Source: Halobacteriovorax sp. (GTDB lineage Bacteria; Bdellovibrionota; Bacteriovoracia; Bacteriovoracales; Bacteriovoracaceae). Taken from it: 36,983 nt of DNA. Every line of letters starts with the position of its first letter. Within the stretch, counting starts at the first letter, position 1. The stretch spans positions 4,597-41,579 of the forward strand of contig JAIFLR010000131.1 in assembly GCA_020048985.1 (NCBI GenBank), written 5' to 3'. The position numbers and the translations under genes are program-made. Below, piece by piece: positions 15,001-23,500 of this stretch. Under the pieces are notes generated by a model, which was given only the letters and a program-made list of their open reading frames with translations, was not told where the DNA came from and did no database searches.

Positions 15001-15295
15001 CTCCATGAGGCTGACTGGCAGAATAAATATACTCCACCCCATCTAGTCCCCACATCGCCCGTTCAACAGGCTCAGTGATGTTTCTTTCAATTTCTCTGGC
15101 TTCCATCCCAGGGGCAGGAATCATCACATCAATCATAGGAACAGTAATTTGCGGTTCTTCTTCTTTTGGTGTCAGATAAACTGAAGCGAGTCCCAAAAGT
15201 AGACTCACAAAGATGATAACTGGGGTCAGCTTGGACTGAACAAACATCTCAGCAAGCTTACCGGCGAAACCTTTTTTTATATCAGGCAACTTCAT
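12080..15295 (-). CDS. RND-family efflux pump (inner-membrane permease)
   Basis: 1071 residues, full length for AcrB-type pumps. It has the first transmembrane helix near residue 30, two large periplasmic loops, and the fourth helix with [21 protein letters not shown], whose two aspartates are the proton-relay residues. The C-terminal half repeats the topology ([26 protein letters not shown]). It would export a substrate across both membranes with a TolC-like channel, whose gene starts ten bases upstream. No adaptor gene lies beside it. Its place between YgaP-like rhodanese and ArsR genes suggests a role in sulfur stress; the substrate is unknown. Confidence 0.9.
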   Translation of the reverse strand: [1071 protein letters not shown]

Positions 15296-15305
15296 ATCAT
15301 CCTCA

Positions 15306-16601
15306 TTAATTATTTAATTGATACAATCTTGAATAAACATCCAAATATTGTGTCTCCGCTTTATTTTTATTTTCAATCAAATCAACTCTACGATTAATCA
15401 CTTCGGCCAATTGCAACGCAGAAAGCATCCCTGAGCGAAACAGCTTCATGGCATTCAGGGTTTGTTCTTTTAGGAGACCATCAGTATTCTCCAAAAGACC
15501 TAAATTTTTCTCCAGAGTCATTTTGCTCTCACTCAACTGACCCAGCATGATTTTTTCTTCTTGCTTAAAGGCTTCGAGTTTGGCTTTTCCGGCCATAGCC
15601 TTGGCATTGGCCTCGCCAACGCGCCCGAAAGAATCACTATTAAACAGATCCCACATCAAATAGACCCCATAGACCTGAGCGTTGGCACTGTCTCTTGAGC
15701 CGTTATAGATATTATTTTGAGCAAATAGACCAAGTTTGGGGAGGAAACGTGCTTTCTCCATGTCCTTTGAATTCTCTAAAGTTTTAACTTTAAATTCTTG
15801 TGCCAGCATCATCGATGAATAAGAGGCATTTGAAGATTGAGTTAAGTTCGCATTTAAAAAGTCCTTCAATTTCTGACTAAGATCGGGACTCCAGTTATCT
15901 TGAGACTCAGTTTTGGTATCAATCCACTTTTTGTGGTTTGCTATTTTCATATTAAATTCAAAAAGCATCCCCTCTATCCTATTATTGACACCCTTAAGTC
16001 CTAATAAGCCAGAATAACCAACAGGGTTACTTTGGGAACCGACCTGATAGCTAGCAATAATTTTTTCAAGATTCTTTTTTAAATCAGTTAATAGAAACTC
16101 ATTTTGAGCATGAACTAAGACGCCACCGTACTGTCTCCCCAGTTCGGAGTATTCCTCTGATTTCTTGGCCTTCATCTCCATTTCGGATGCCTTGACCAAG
16201 GAATCAAACATTGAAGACTGAGAAGACTTCACTCCTCCCTCGTAAAGAGGAAGATCAAGACCCAGAGTTGCGGTCTTAAATGTTTCTCTTCCTGGGTGAT
16301 TTAATGTCGACGGAACGAAATCAGCTTGTTCAACTGATCTTTGTCCAAGATTATTAAAAAAGACCTGGGTAGGGTCATTAGTGCTAAACCACTGGCCGGC
16401 CACATAGGCCCTAGGTAGCCAATGCCTATTTGCTCGCGCCAGAGATAAATCATTGGCTTCTTTGTCCTGGGCCACCGATTTCTGTTGGTAGGATTTTTGA
16501 TAAACTTCATTCCATAGGATATCAAAACTTTTATTGACTGGTGCCTCGGCCATGGCCAAACCAGAAAAGACCAGAAAAAAGAGACTGAACTTTTTATTCA
16601 T
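15306..16601 (-). CDS. TolC-family outer-membrane efflux channel
   Basis: 431 residues with a signal peptide cleaved near AMA (residue 19). The body has the long coiled helices of the OEP fold (DKEANDLSLARANRHWLPRAYV; KLEAFKQEEKIMLGQLSESKM; LFRSGMLSALQLAEVINRRVD). It forms the outer-membrane conduit of the pump encoded ten bases downstream. It follows the YgaP-like gene by nine bases in the same operon. Confidence 0.85.
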   Translation of the reverse strand: MNKKFSLFFLVFSGLAMAEAPVNKSFDILWNEVYQKSYQQKSVAQDKEANDLSLARANRHWLPRAYVAGQWFSTNDPTQVFFNNLGQRSVEQADFVPSTLNHPGRETFKTATLGLDLPLYEGGVKSSQSSMFDSLVKASEMEMKAKKSEEYSELGRQYGGVLVHAQNEFLLTDLKKNLEKIIASYQVGSQSNPVGYSGLLGLKGVNNRIEGMLFEFNMKIANHKKWIDTKTESQDNWSPDLSQKLKDFLNANLTQSSNASYSSMMLAQEFKVKTLENSKDMEKARFLPKLGLFAQNNIYNGSRDSANAQVYGVYLMWDLFNSDSFGRVGEANAKAMAGKAKLEAFKQEEKIMLGQLSESKMTLEKNLGLLENTDGLLKEQTLNAMKLFRSGMLSALQLAEVINRRVDLIENKNKAETQYLDVYSRLYQLNN

Positions 16602-16610
16602 AATGTTCCC

Positions 16611-17129
16611 TTAACCGCAACAACTCGGCTTCGAAGTCGTCGAGCATTCATTAATCTTTTTATTATTCCACGGCATTTTCTGTAAAATAAAAACCATCGG
16701 GCAAAACCCAGTGTAACCTGCGAGTGCCAACCCAAATCCAACGAAGAGGGCCAGATAAACAAAGTCATGGGCAAAAAATCTTGAAGCTAGAAATGCTAAA
16801 AAAATCATCGATGATGCCACGATCTGCACCTGTCTCATGATAGGAAAAACTGATCCCACTCCCTTGATACTCTTACCTTCATTTTTCCATTGAATCAAAC
16901 CACCTTCATAGACGCTGAACTTATGCTGACCGACATCAAATTTTTTCAGCTCATTCATGGCCATCTTCGCCCTATTTCCTGAGCGACACATAATAACGAC
17001 TTCACTATCTTTCATATTCTTAAGGATACCTGGAGCAATAAGGTCAAATTCTGACAAGGGACAACAAATTGACTCACTTATATGCTCCGCTGCAAACTCC
17101 CCTCTTTCTCTCACATCTAGAATAACCAT
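16611..17129 (-). CDS. YgaP-like membrane rhodanese (rhodanese + DUF2892)
   Basis: 172 residues. The rhodanese domain covers about residues 1-80 (VILDVRERGEFAAEHI, active-site loop MCRSGNRA with C48, YEGGLIQWKNEG). Two transmembrane segments and GYTGFCPMVFILQKMPW follow, ending in a Cys-rich tail (ECSTTSKPSCCG). E. coli YgaP has this architecture and is controlled by an ArsR protein, YgaV. The N-terminus starts directly at the first rhodanese strand, about 20 residues shorter than usual; the CAGGGAG ribosome site supports this start. It is the first gene of the leftward sulfur/efflux operon. Confidence 0.88.
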   Translation of the reverse strand: MVILDVRERGEFAAEHISESICCPLSEFDLIAPGILKNMKDSEVVIMCRSGNRAKMAMNELKKFDVGQHKFSVYEGGLIQWKNEGKSIKGVGSVFPIMRQVQIVASSMIFLAFLASRFFAHDFVYLALFVGFGLALAGYTGFCPMVFILQKMPWNNKKINECSTTSKPSCCG

Positions 17130-17150
17130 ATAGACTCCCTGTTTTTTATA

Positions 17151-17178
17151 TTGACATTACAATTCCATAATATAAGAT
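17151..17178 (+). promoter_or_regulatory. Sigma70-like promoter for the rhodanese-TSUP-TlpA operon
   Basis: TTGACA (17151-17156, perfect), 16-base spacer, TAAGAT (17173-17178). The ATG lies at 17204 behind an AAGAGG site. Confidence 0.65.
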
Positions 17179-17194
17179 AATAACAAATAATCAA
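17167..17194 (-). promoter_or_regulatory. Sigma70-like promoter for the YgaP-TolC-RND-ArsR operon
   Basis: On the minus strand: TTGATT (17194-17189), 16-base spacer, TATTAT (17172-17167), 38 bases before the ATG at 17129. It overlaps the opposite promoter, and ATTA-N8-TAAT (17156-17171) lies between the start sites, so one repressor could serve both directions. Confidence 0.5.
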
Positions 17195-17203
17195 GAGGTA
17201 TTT

Positions 17204-17557
17204 ATGGAAATAATCAAAAATTACTGGCCACTCATTGTTCTAAGTCTGTGGTTTTCTTATAAGTGGTGGAACTCTAAAAAGGTCATCGCTATGCTCCCTG
17301 ATCTGAAGAATAAAGGCGCCCTCTTCATAGATGTACGGAGCCAAGGTGAATTTGCCACTGGATGCGCCCCAGGGACCATTAACATTCCTTTGCAAGAACT
17401 CCAGTCCAGACTGAATGAGGTCTCTAAAACTGCTCCCGTTGTGCTGTGTTGTGCGAGCGGGACTAGAAGTGGCATGGCCAAGATGGTATTAAAGAAAAAT
17501 GGATACACAGATGTCTATAATATAGGGACTTGGACTAAATTTTTAAATCGGATCTAA
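17204..17557 (+). CDS. Membrane-anchored single-domain rhodanese
   Basis: 117 residues. An N-terminal transmembrane segment (YWPLIVLSLWFSYKWW) is followed by a rhodanese domain: LFIDVRSQGEF, PGTINIPLQELQ, and the active-site loop CCASGTRS with catalytic C83 (C82 adjacent). It transfers sulfane sulfur, probably at the membrane surface facing the next gene's transporter. It begins the rightward operon; the next gene starts four bases after its stop. Confidence 0.88.
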   Translation: MEIIKNYWPLIVLSLWFSYKWWNSKKVIAMLPDLKNKGALFIDVRSQGEFATGCAPGTINIPLQELQSRLNEVSKTAPVVLCCASGTRSGMAKMVLKKNGYTDVYNIGTWTKFLNRI

Positions 17558-17561
17558 TCAG

Positions 17562-18311
17562 ATGATTCATTCCTTTATTGGATTAGCTGTCGGCCTAATA
17601 ATGGGCCTCACTGGTGCAGGTGGGGCACTCATCTCGATTCCCCTATTTATTTCACTTACTAATTCAAGCCTCAAAGAAGCGACGGTATTGTCCCTTTTTG
17701 CCGTTATGCTGGGAACACTTGTTAACCTCTATGGACAAAAGTTCAAGACTGATAAAAAAATCGTTTTCGGGTTTATTGTTTTTGGCGCCGTGGCCAACTT
17801 TTTGTCTCTACCACTCAAGGCCTTAACCCCCGATCTCTTCATTGCTGTTCTTCTCGCCCTGATAGGCATATTTAGTATCCTTAGTGTCTGGGCTAAAAGA
17901 ATTGAACAAGCCACTCATGCGTCCAGACACCATGTTCTCAAGATTGCCAGCACAGGAATTCTCCTGGGGATTATCACCACTCTTACAGGTCTTGGCGGTG
18001 GAGTTATTTTAGTTCCTATTCTCATCAGAGGCTTTGACAAAAAGTACGAAGAAGCATTACCCACAAGCCTCATGACCATCTTCTTTATTTCACTCATTTC
18101 ATTCCTATTACAAATCCAAATGGGCTTAAGTCTAATCACCCTGCCGGATTTAAGTTTGATCGCCGTTGGGGTGATACTGGCGTTCTTCATCTTGAGAATA
18201 ATTATTCGACGAATGGAGCAAGGTAAATTAGAAGTCCTGCGTAAACTGATTTTTACCGCCGTTACGCTCTATTCTGTTATCAGTGTTTTAATGAAAAGTT
18301 TAGGGAGCTAA
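17562..18311 (+). CDS. TauE/SafE (TSUP)-family anion exporter
   Basis: 249 residues with about eight hydrophobic segments in two repeats, each with a TSUP motif: GLIMGLTGAGGALISIPLFI near the start and GIITTLTGLGGGVILVPILI in the middle. TSUP proteins move sulfite, sulfonates or thiosulfate across the inner membrane. Persulfide dioxygenase makes sulfite, so sulfite export is a natural fit; this is inference from context. It is flanked closely by a rhodanese (4 bases) and a TlpA-like gene (1 base). Confidence 0.9.
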   Translation: MIHSFIGLAVGLIMGLTGAGGALISIPLFISLTNSSLKEATVLSLFAVMLGTLVNLYGQKFKTDKKIVFGFIVFGAVANFLSLPLKALTPDLFIAVLLALIGIFSILSVWAKRIEQATHASRHHVLKIASTGILLGIITTLTGLGGGVILVPILIRGFDKKYEEALPTSLMTIFFISLISFLLQIQMGLSLITLPDLSLIAVGVILAFFILRIIIRRMEQGKLEVLRKLIFTAVTLYSVISVLMKSLGS

Positions 18312-18312
18312 A

Positions 18313-18819
18313 ATGGGAAAGTGGGCATCTAAAAGTAATCTGATCACGCTAATCATTCTGGCGTTGGCACTTTACATGCAAGGGCCAACCATACTTAAAA
18401 ACTTTCAAACCGAAGGAACAAAACTAGAAACAGAAGAATACAACAAAATTTCCGCCAAAGGACTTGAGGGTAAAGTTTTGTTCCCTCCGCAAAACCGTAA
18501 TTCCATGACCATTTTCTGGGCCTCCTGGTGCGCTCCCTGTAAGTTAGAAATGCAAAGACTAAAATCTTCTGTTGAAAGTGGGAAAATCCCTAAAGACTTA
18601 ATTTTTGCGATCAATCCTTTTGAAACCACCGCTACTGTAATCAACTTCTTAAGCAAAAACGATTTCCCGTTCACTTTTATCGATGCCCCCGACGTTTCCC
18701 AGAGATTAAATATCTCCTCTACACCAACGACCCTTTTCATTGAAAAAAATGAAATCATCTCAATGAAATCAGGATTAAGCTTTGTTGGTATCTGGAGAGC
18801 AGAATATTTCCTTGATTAA
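18313..18819 (+). CDS. Membrane-anchored TlpA-like thioredoxin
   Basis: 168 residues. An N-terminal transmembrane helix (NLITLIILALALYMQ) is followed by a thioredoxin fold with FWASWCAPCKLEM (C73, C76) and the cis-proline segment SSTPTTLF. It is probably a periplasm-facing disulfide or persulfide reductase. It starts one base after the TSUP gene stop and ends directly against the stop of the convergent TolC-like gene, with no terminator between. Confidence 0.85.
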   Translation: MGKWASKSNLITLIILALALYMQGPTILKNFQTEGTKLETEEYNKISAKGLEGKVLFPPQNRNSMTIFWASWCAPCKLEMQRLKSSVESGKIPKDLIFAINPFETTATVINFLSKNDFPFTFIDAPDVSQRLNISSTPTTLFIEKNEIISMKSGLSFVGIWRAEYFLD

Positions 18820-20070
18820 CTATTTGCTCAGGCTCATAAGATATAACGCATCCGTTTTAGCAAATTGGTAATTCTTCTTCACTTCGGCAAAGTTGGTTTT
18901 AGACTCAATCCACCTCTGGCTAGCTTGCAAAACATCGGGTGAATTTTTTATGCCTTTGGCATACTCACTTTGAATTCCTTCACGGTACTCCGACATAACC
19001 TGAACGTTGTCCTCAGCTCCGTGGATAAGAGCGTGGGCCAGCTTAAGCTTATTAATCGCATTCTGAGTTTCTCTGCTGATTTCAAGGTTCTTTGCTCTGG
19101 CCTGGGCTTCTTGTGCTCTGGCCAGATACGCTTGTGCGGAGGCTTGTCTTATGCTTTCTCCCCCATCAAAGAGAGGCATGGTAAACTTAAAGCCAAGGGT
19201 GTAATCGTTTCTATCACTCGGTTCAGGATATTCCCGTTCTTTCTCAGTAAACCTAAGGGCGTAGCCATAGACATCAAGACTGGGCATCCACCAGCGCTTA
19301 GCATGTTTTGACTCTATTTGCGCCACATTAGTTAATAAAGTAGCTCTCTGAAGAATAATTGAGTTATTGGTTGTGGGAACAAGAATGGAATCATCATCAT
19401 TATGGTGATGGTCCGGGTGAGAATTGGTAAAATCCACCGCCAAATTCTCAGTTGGGTCCTCCCCCAGTAAAGTTGAAATGAGTCTCGCCACAACTCCTTG
19501 CTCATACTCCAGAGTTTCAATTTCTAAGTTCAATTGAATCAACTGGTGCTTAAAATCTAAAAAATCTGTTTTAGTGGCCAGTCCCACACGAATTCTTTTC
19601 TGGGCATTCTTTAAATTGGTATCATTCAGAACAAGAGCATCTCGCATAATATTCTGAACTTCTTCTAAAAAAGAATAATGCGACATCGCCTTTCGTACTT
19701 CCGCCGTTATCAATGCGAGGGCCATGCTTTCATCAATGCTGGCAATCTTTGCATTTTTTTCTCTTCTTTCATTTTCAAGGCGATCTTTACCAGAATTAAA
19801 AACATTCAGTGATGCCTCGATTCCTCCAAAAGGTTGCACGACTCGATCGTAGGGCCCAGTGGTGTATTTCTCGTTGCCATATGAAACCGTCACTTTAGGG
19901 AGAAAAGATCTCGTTAAAAAGCCCTTCATTTGCTCCGACGCTGTCAAACGCTCCCTGATACTTCTCAAATCTGGGTTTTTTTGAACCAGTTCAGTAATCG
20001 TCTGCTCACTGATAGCGGAAGCAGCAAAGGCGTTCGTTTGGAGCAAAAGTAGGATAAAAAAAAGTCTCAT
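18820..20070 (-). CDS. CzcC/TolC-family outer-membrane efflux protein
   Basis: 416 residues with a signal peptide (cleavage near AFA, residue 16). OEP features include NPDLRSIRERLTASEQMKGFLTRSFLPKVTVSYG, a repeat-like second half (RWWMPSLDVYGYALRFTEKE), and FKFTMPLFDGGESIRQASAQAYLARAQ. The segment HPDHHHNDDDS near residue 220 is rich in histidine and acids, which suits metal efflux. It is the last gene of the leftward heavy-metal efflux operon. Confidence 0.85.
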   Translation of the reverse strand: MRLFFILLLLQTNAFAASAISEQTITELVQKNPDLRSIRERLTASEQMKGFLTRSFLPKVTVSYGNEKYTTGPYDRVVQPFGGIEASLNVFNSGKDRLENERREKNAKIASIDESMALALITAEVRKAMSHYSFLEEVQNIMRDALVLNDTNLKNAQKRIRVGLATKTDFLDFKHQLIQLNLEIETLEYEQGVVARLISTLLGEDPTENLAVDFTNSHPDHHHNDDDSILVPTTNNSIILQRATLLTNVAQIESKHAKRWWMPSLDVYGYALRFTEKEREYPEPSDRNDYTLGFKFTMPLFDGGESIRQASAQAYLARAQEAQARAKNLEISRETQNAINKLKLAHALIHGAEDNVQVMSEYREGIQSEYAKGIKNSPDVLQASQRWIESKTNFAEVKKNYQFAKTDALYLMSLSK

Positions 20071-20089
20071 ATGGCATCCGATGAAAAAA

Positions 20090-20536
20090 TTAATCTAAGT
20101 TAGAGAAACCAACAAAAAGCTTGGTCTTTCCATTAACTAAATACAAATCAATATTGAATGGTTTGTATTCAATTTTAGGTAATTGACCCATAAAGTGATT
20201 ACCATGTTTCGAAAGTTTAAAAGTACCAAAATAAGTAAACTTACCCTTCTTCTTCACTTCTAATTTCGCTTCTACTTCTGGTCCGAATTGATCAAGGCCC
20301 AAAACATTCATTTTTTCGTCAAAGAGATACAAGCTAATTTTACCCGACTCGGATCTTACGAGCTCTGCTTTAAACAATGCTTTCGCCTTGTCACCCATGT
20401 GCTCCTGAGCAGTATCAATAACGGGGGCAGTGATCCCCCCAAATTTTCCACCTTCCTCAAGATGACCATGACCACCTTCATGGGCAAAGAGCGAGAAAGA
20501 AAATAGTGCGGCAATCAGTATAAATTTTGATTTCAT
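20090..20536 (-). CDS. Small His-rich periplasmic protein in the metal-efflux operon
   Basis: 148 residues with a signal peptide ending at residue 18 (LFA). The mature N-terminus HEGGHGHLEEGG resembles the metal-binding stretch of CzcB-type adaptors. The rest looks like a beta-sandwich (ISLYLFDEKMNVLGL, AKLEVKKKGKFTYFGTFKL, PFNIDLYLVNGKTKLFVGF). It sits exactly where an adaptor gene would be expected, between channel and pump, but lacks the coiled-coil and lipoyl parts and is far too short. It is probably a metal-binding periplasmic helper. The pump gene ends just before its start. Confidence 0.7.
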   Translation of the reverse strand: MKSKFILIAALFSFSLFAHEGGHGHLEEGGKFGGITAPVIDTAQEHMGDKAKALFKAELVRSESGKISLYLFDEKMNVLGLDQFGPEVEAKLEVKKKGKFTYFGTFKLSKHGNHFMGQLPKIEYKPFNIDLYLVNGKTKLFVGFSNLD

Positions 20537-23500
20537 TTAAAACTCCTCAGTTTTAAGTCGTTGATATTTTTCTATGGCTTTTTTAGATGCTTTTTCTCCA
20601 AACAAATAAAAAACTGCTGGAGTCACTAACAGATCTAGAAGGGTGGAGGTCAAAAGACCACCCACAATGACGACGGCAACGGGATGAAGAATCTCCTTCC
20701 CCGGTTGCCCTTTGGCAAACAACAAAGGAGTCAGGGCCAATACCGCCGTTAAAGCAGTCATGAGAACCGGAACTAATCTCTCGAGGGTTCCCCGGATAAT
20801 CATTTCTTTTCCGAAAGTTGCTTTTTCCTCAGTCATCAAATGCAGGTAATGGGAGATCATCAGGATCCCATTTCGAGAGGCAATTCCGCATAAAGTAACA
20901 AAGGCAATTAACGATGCGATAGAAAATGATCGTTCTGTTAAATAAATCGCAGCAACACTTCCAATCAAAGCAAGTGGGATATTAAGCATAATCTGTAAAG
21001 AGAGTACTGCTGAATTAAAATGAAAAAACAGGATAAGGAATATGACGGAAAGAGATATGAGCCCTAACCACGTCATTTTCTCAGACGACTTCAATTGACT
21101 TTCAAACTGCCCTCCGACTTCGAGGTGATATCCTTTAGGCCAGTCAATTTCTTTTGAGGCATTTTGAATGGCATTGACCAGAATATTTAAATCCACTCCC
21201 TCGGAGTTGGCCGAAACAACCAACCGTCTCTGAAGTCCTTCGCGGTTGATCATATTGGGGCCGTTGCCTTTATACACATTGGCCAGATCTTTAATTTTAA
21301 TGTGATCACCAGTGGGCAAAAGTTTAAGATTGATGTTCTCAATAGTTTCAGGATTTGAACGCGATTTTTCATCCAGTCTGAGCATAATTCCAAAAATCTT
21401 CTGTCCTTCAATAACGTCACCAACTTCATGACCATTTAACAAAGCTTCAAGCTCAATGGCCATGGTGCCAGCGCTCATTCTTGCTCTTTTTACCTCTTCT
21501 TTATCAATAAATATTTTGAGCTGTGGAATCTGGACCAGTGGCTCAACCTGTAAGTCCCTCAGCCCCTCGATATTTTTAATCTTTTCAAAAACTTCTCCAC
21601 CGAGGCGGCGAAGCTCTACAATATCTGGTCCAAAAATCTTCAGTGCAATTTGAGAACGCACACCTGATAGCATGTGATCAAGTCGATGAGAAATCGGTTG
21701 CCCAACGTTTACAAAAACATCCGGCCAAACGTCTTTAATTTTTGACCTGATATCGGCAAAGACAGCAGCTTTTGGTCGTCCCCTATCTTCAAAATCCACA
21801 TCAATTTCATTCCAGTTTACGCCCTCTGCATGTTCATCCATTTCAGCTCGACCAACTCTTCTGGTTGTTGATTTCACCTCTGGAATGGTCAGTAGTGCTT
21901 TTTCTACTTCAAGGCCTTTCTTATCGGATTGATTCAGAGAAATTCCGGGTGTCGCCTGTAGCCCAAGAGTGGCCGATCCCTCATTAAATGAGGGAAGAAA
22001 ATCTCTTCCCATGAAAGGAACTGCCAAAAGGGCGACAACAAATGCAATTCCCGTAGCAAGCAGGATACGACGAGGTTTTTCAAGCGTATTCTCTAATACT
22101 TTGCTGGCACGTTTTTTTAGAATCCTGACAAAGGCTCCATCTTTTTCATGTTTCAATTTCTCAGTTTTATTTCTACCCAGCAGGTAATAACAGAGCACAG
22201 GCGTAATCGTTAAAGAAACAAGAAGTGAGGCCAGAATAGAAATAATATAAGCGTGCCCCATTGGTGCAAATAGTCTGCCCTCAATTCCATCCAGAGCAAA
22301 CAACGGAACAAAAACCAGGACCACGATGAGTGTTGAAAAGACAATAGAGTTTCGAATTTCTGTTGAAGCTTCAAAAATAACTTTTAATACTCCCCTTGGT
22401 TTTTCAAGTAGGCTGTTTTCATTAAGCCTTCGATGGACGTTTTCGACGTCAACAATGGCATCATCAACCAGCTCACCGACAGCAACTGCCAGCCCTCCAA
22501 GCGTCATGGTGTTCACACTGATCCCAAAAACTTTAAACACGAGAGCTGTTACCACAAAAGAAAGGGGAATTGCCGTAAGTGTGATAAAGGTCGTGCGCCA
22601 ATTCAGTAAGAAGAGCATCAAAACGATAACGACCATGATGGTTCCGTCTCTCAATGCTTCAGTGACGTTTCCTATGGAATTCTCAATAAATGTTGATTGT
22701 TTAAATAAATCAGATTTTAAAACGACACCTTTAGGTAAGGTCGACTTGAGTAAATTTATTTCTTTTTCGATAGTCTTTGTTAAAGCGACAGTCTCAGCAG
22801 AGGTTTGTTTTTGAACGGTCAGCACCACAGAGGGCAGACCATTAACTGACCCATTGCCTCTTTTGAAATGGGCTCCAATTTGAACATCGGCTATGTCTTT
22901 TACTGAAACAGGATTTCCTAGATGTGTTCCGACGTAAGATTCTTTAATATGCTCAATGCTTTGAACGCGGCCCAGAGTTCGGATGAGATATTCTTTCTCA
23001 CCGATATCAATGAAGCCACCAGAGGTATTGAGACCAATCTCTGACAGTGAGTGTTTTAAATCCTCCACAGTCAGACCTTTCAGTTGCATCTTTTCTGCGG
23101 AAACAAGAATTTGATACTGTTTGAGGTCCCCTCCAATAATGACCACCTGACTGACTCCGGGAATCGCCAGAAGCCTGGGTCTAATGGTCCAGTCAGCGAT
23201 GGTTCTAAGTTCCATAGGGTCGACTTCGCCGTTGGGTGAGGTCAATCCGATGAACATAATCTCTCCCATGATGGAAGAACTTGGGGTCATGACTGGAGTC
23301 ACGTTGGAAGGCAATTTCTCTTTCGCTAGTACCAGTCTCTCAGCAACAATTTGTCTATTTTTAAAAAGATCCGTCTCCCAATCGAATTCGGCGTAGACAA
23401 TTGAGATCCCGGCACCACTGGTAGATCTCAAACGGATCAGACCCGGTAGCCCATTCAAAACATTCTCAATTGGTAGAGTGACTTGAATTTCTGTTTCTTC

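Noticed and set aside
22326-22814. Long plus-strand frame inside the metal pump gene
   Set aside because: It is antisense to a well-supported RND pump and its translation has no recognisable domain.
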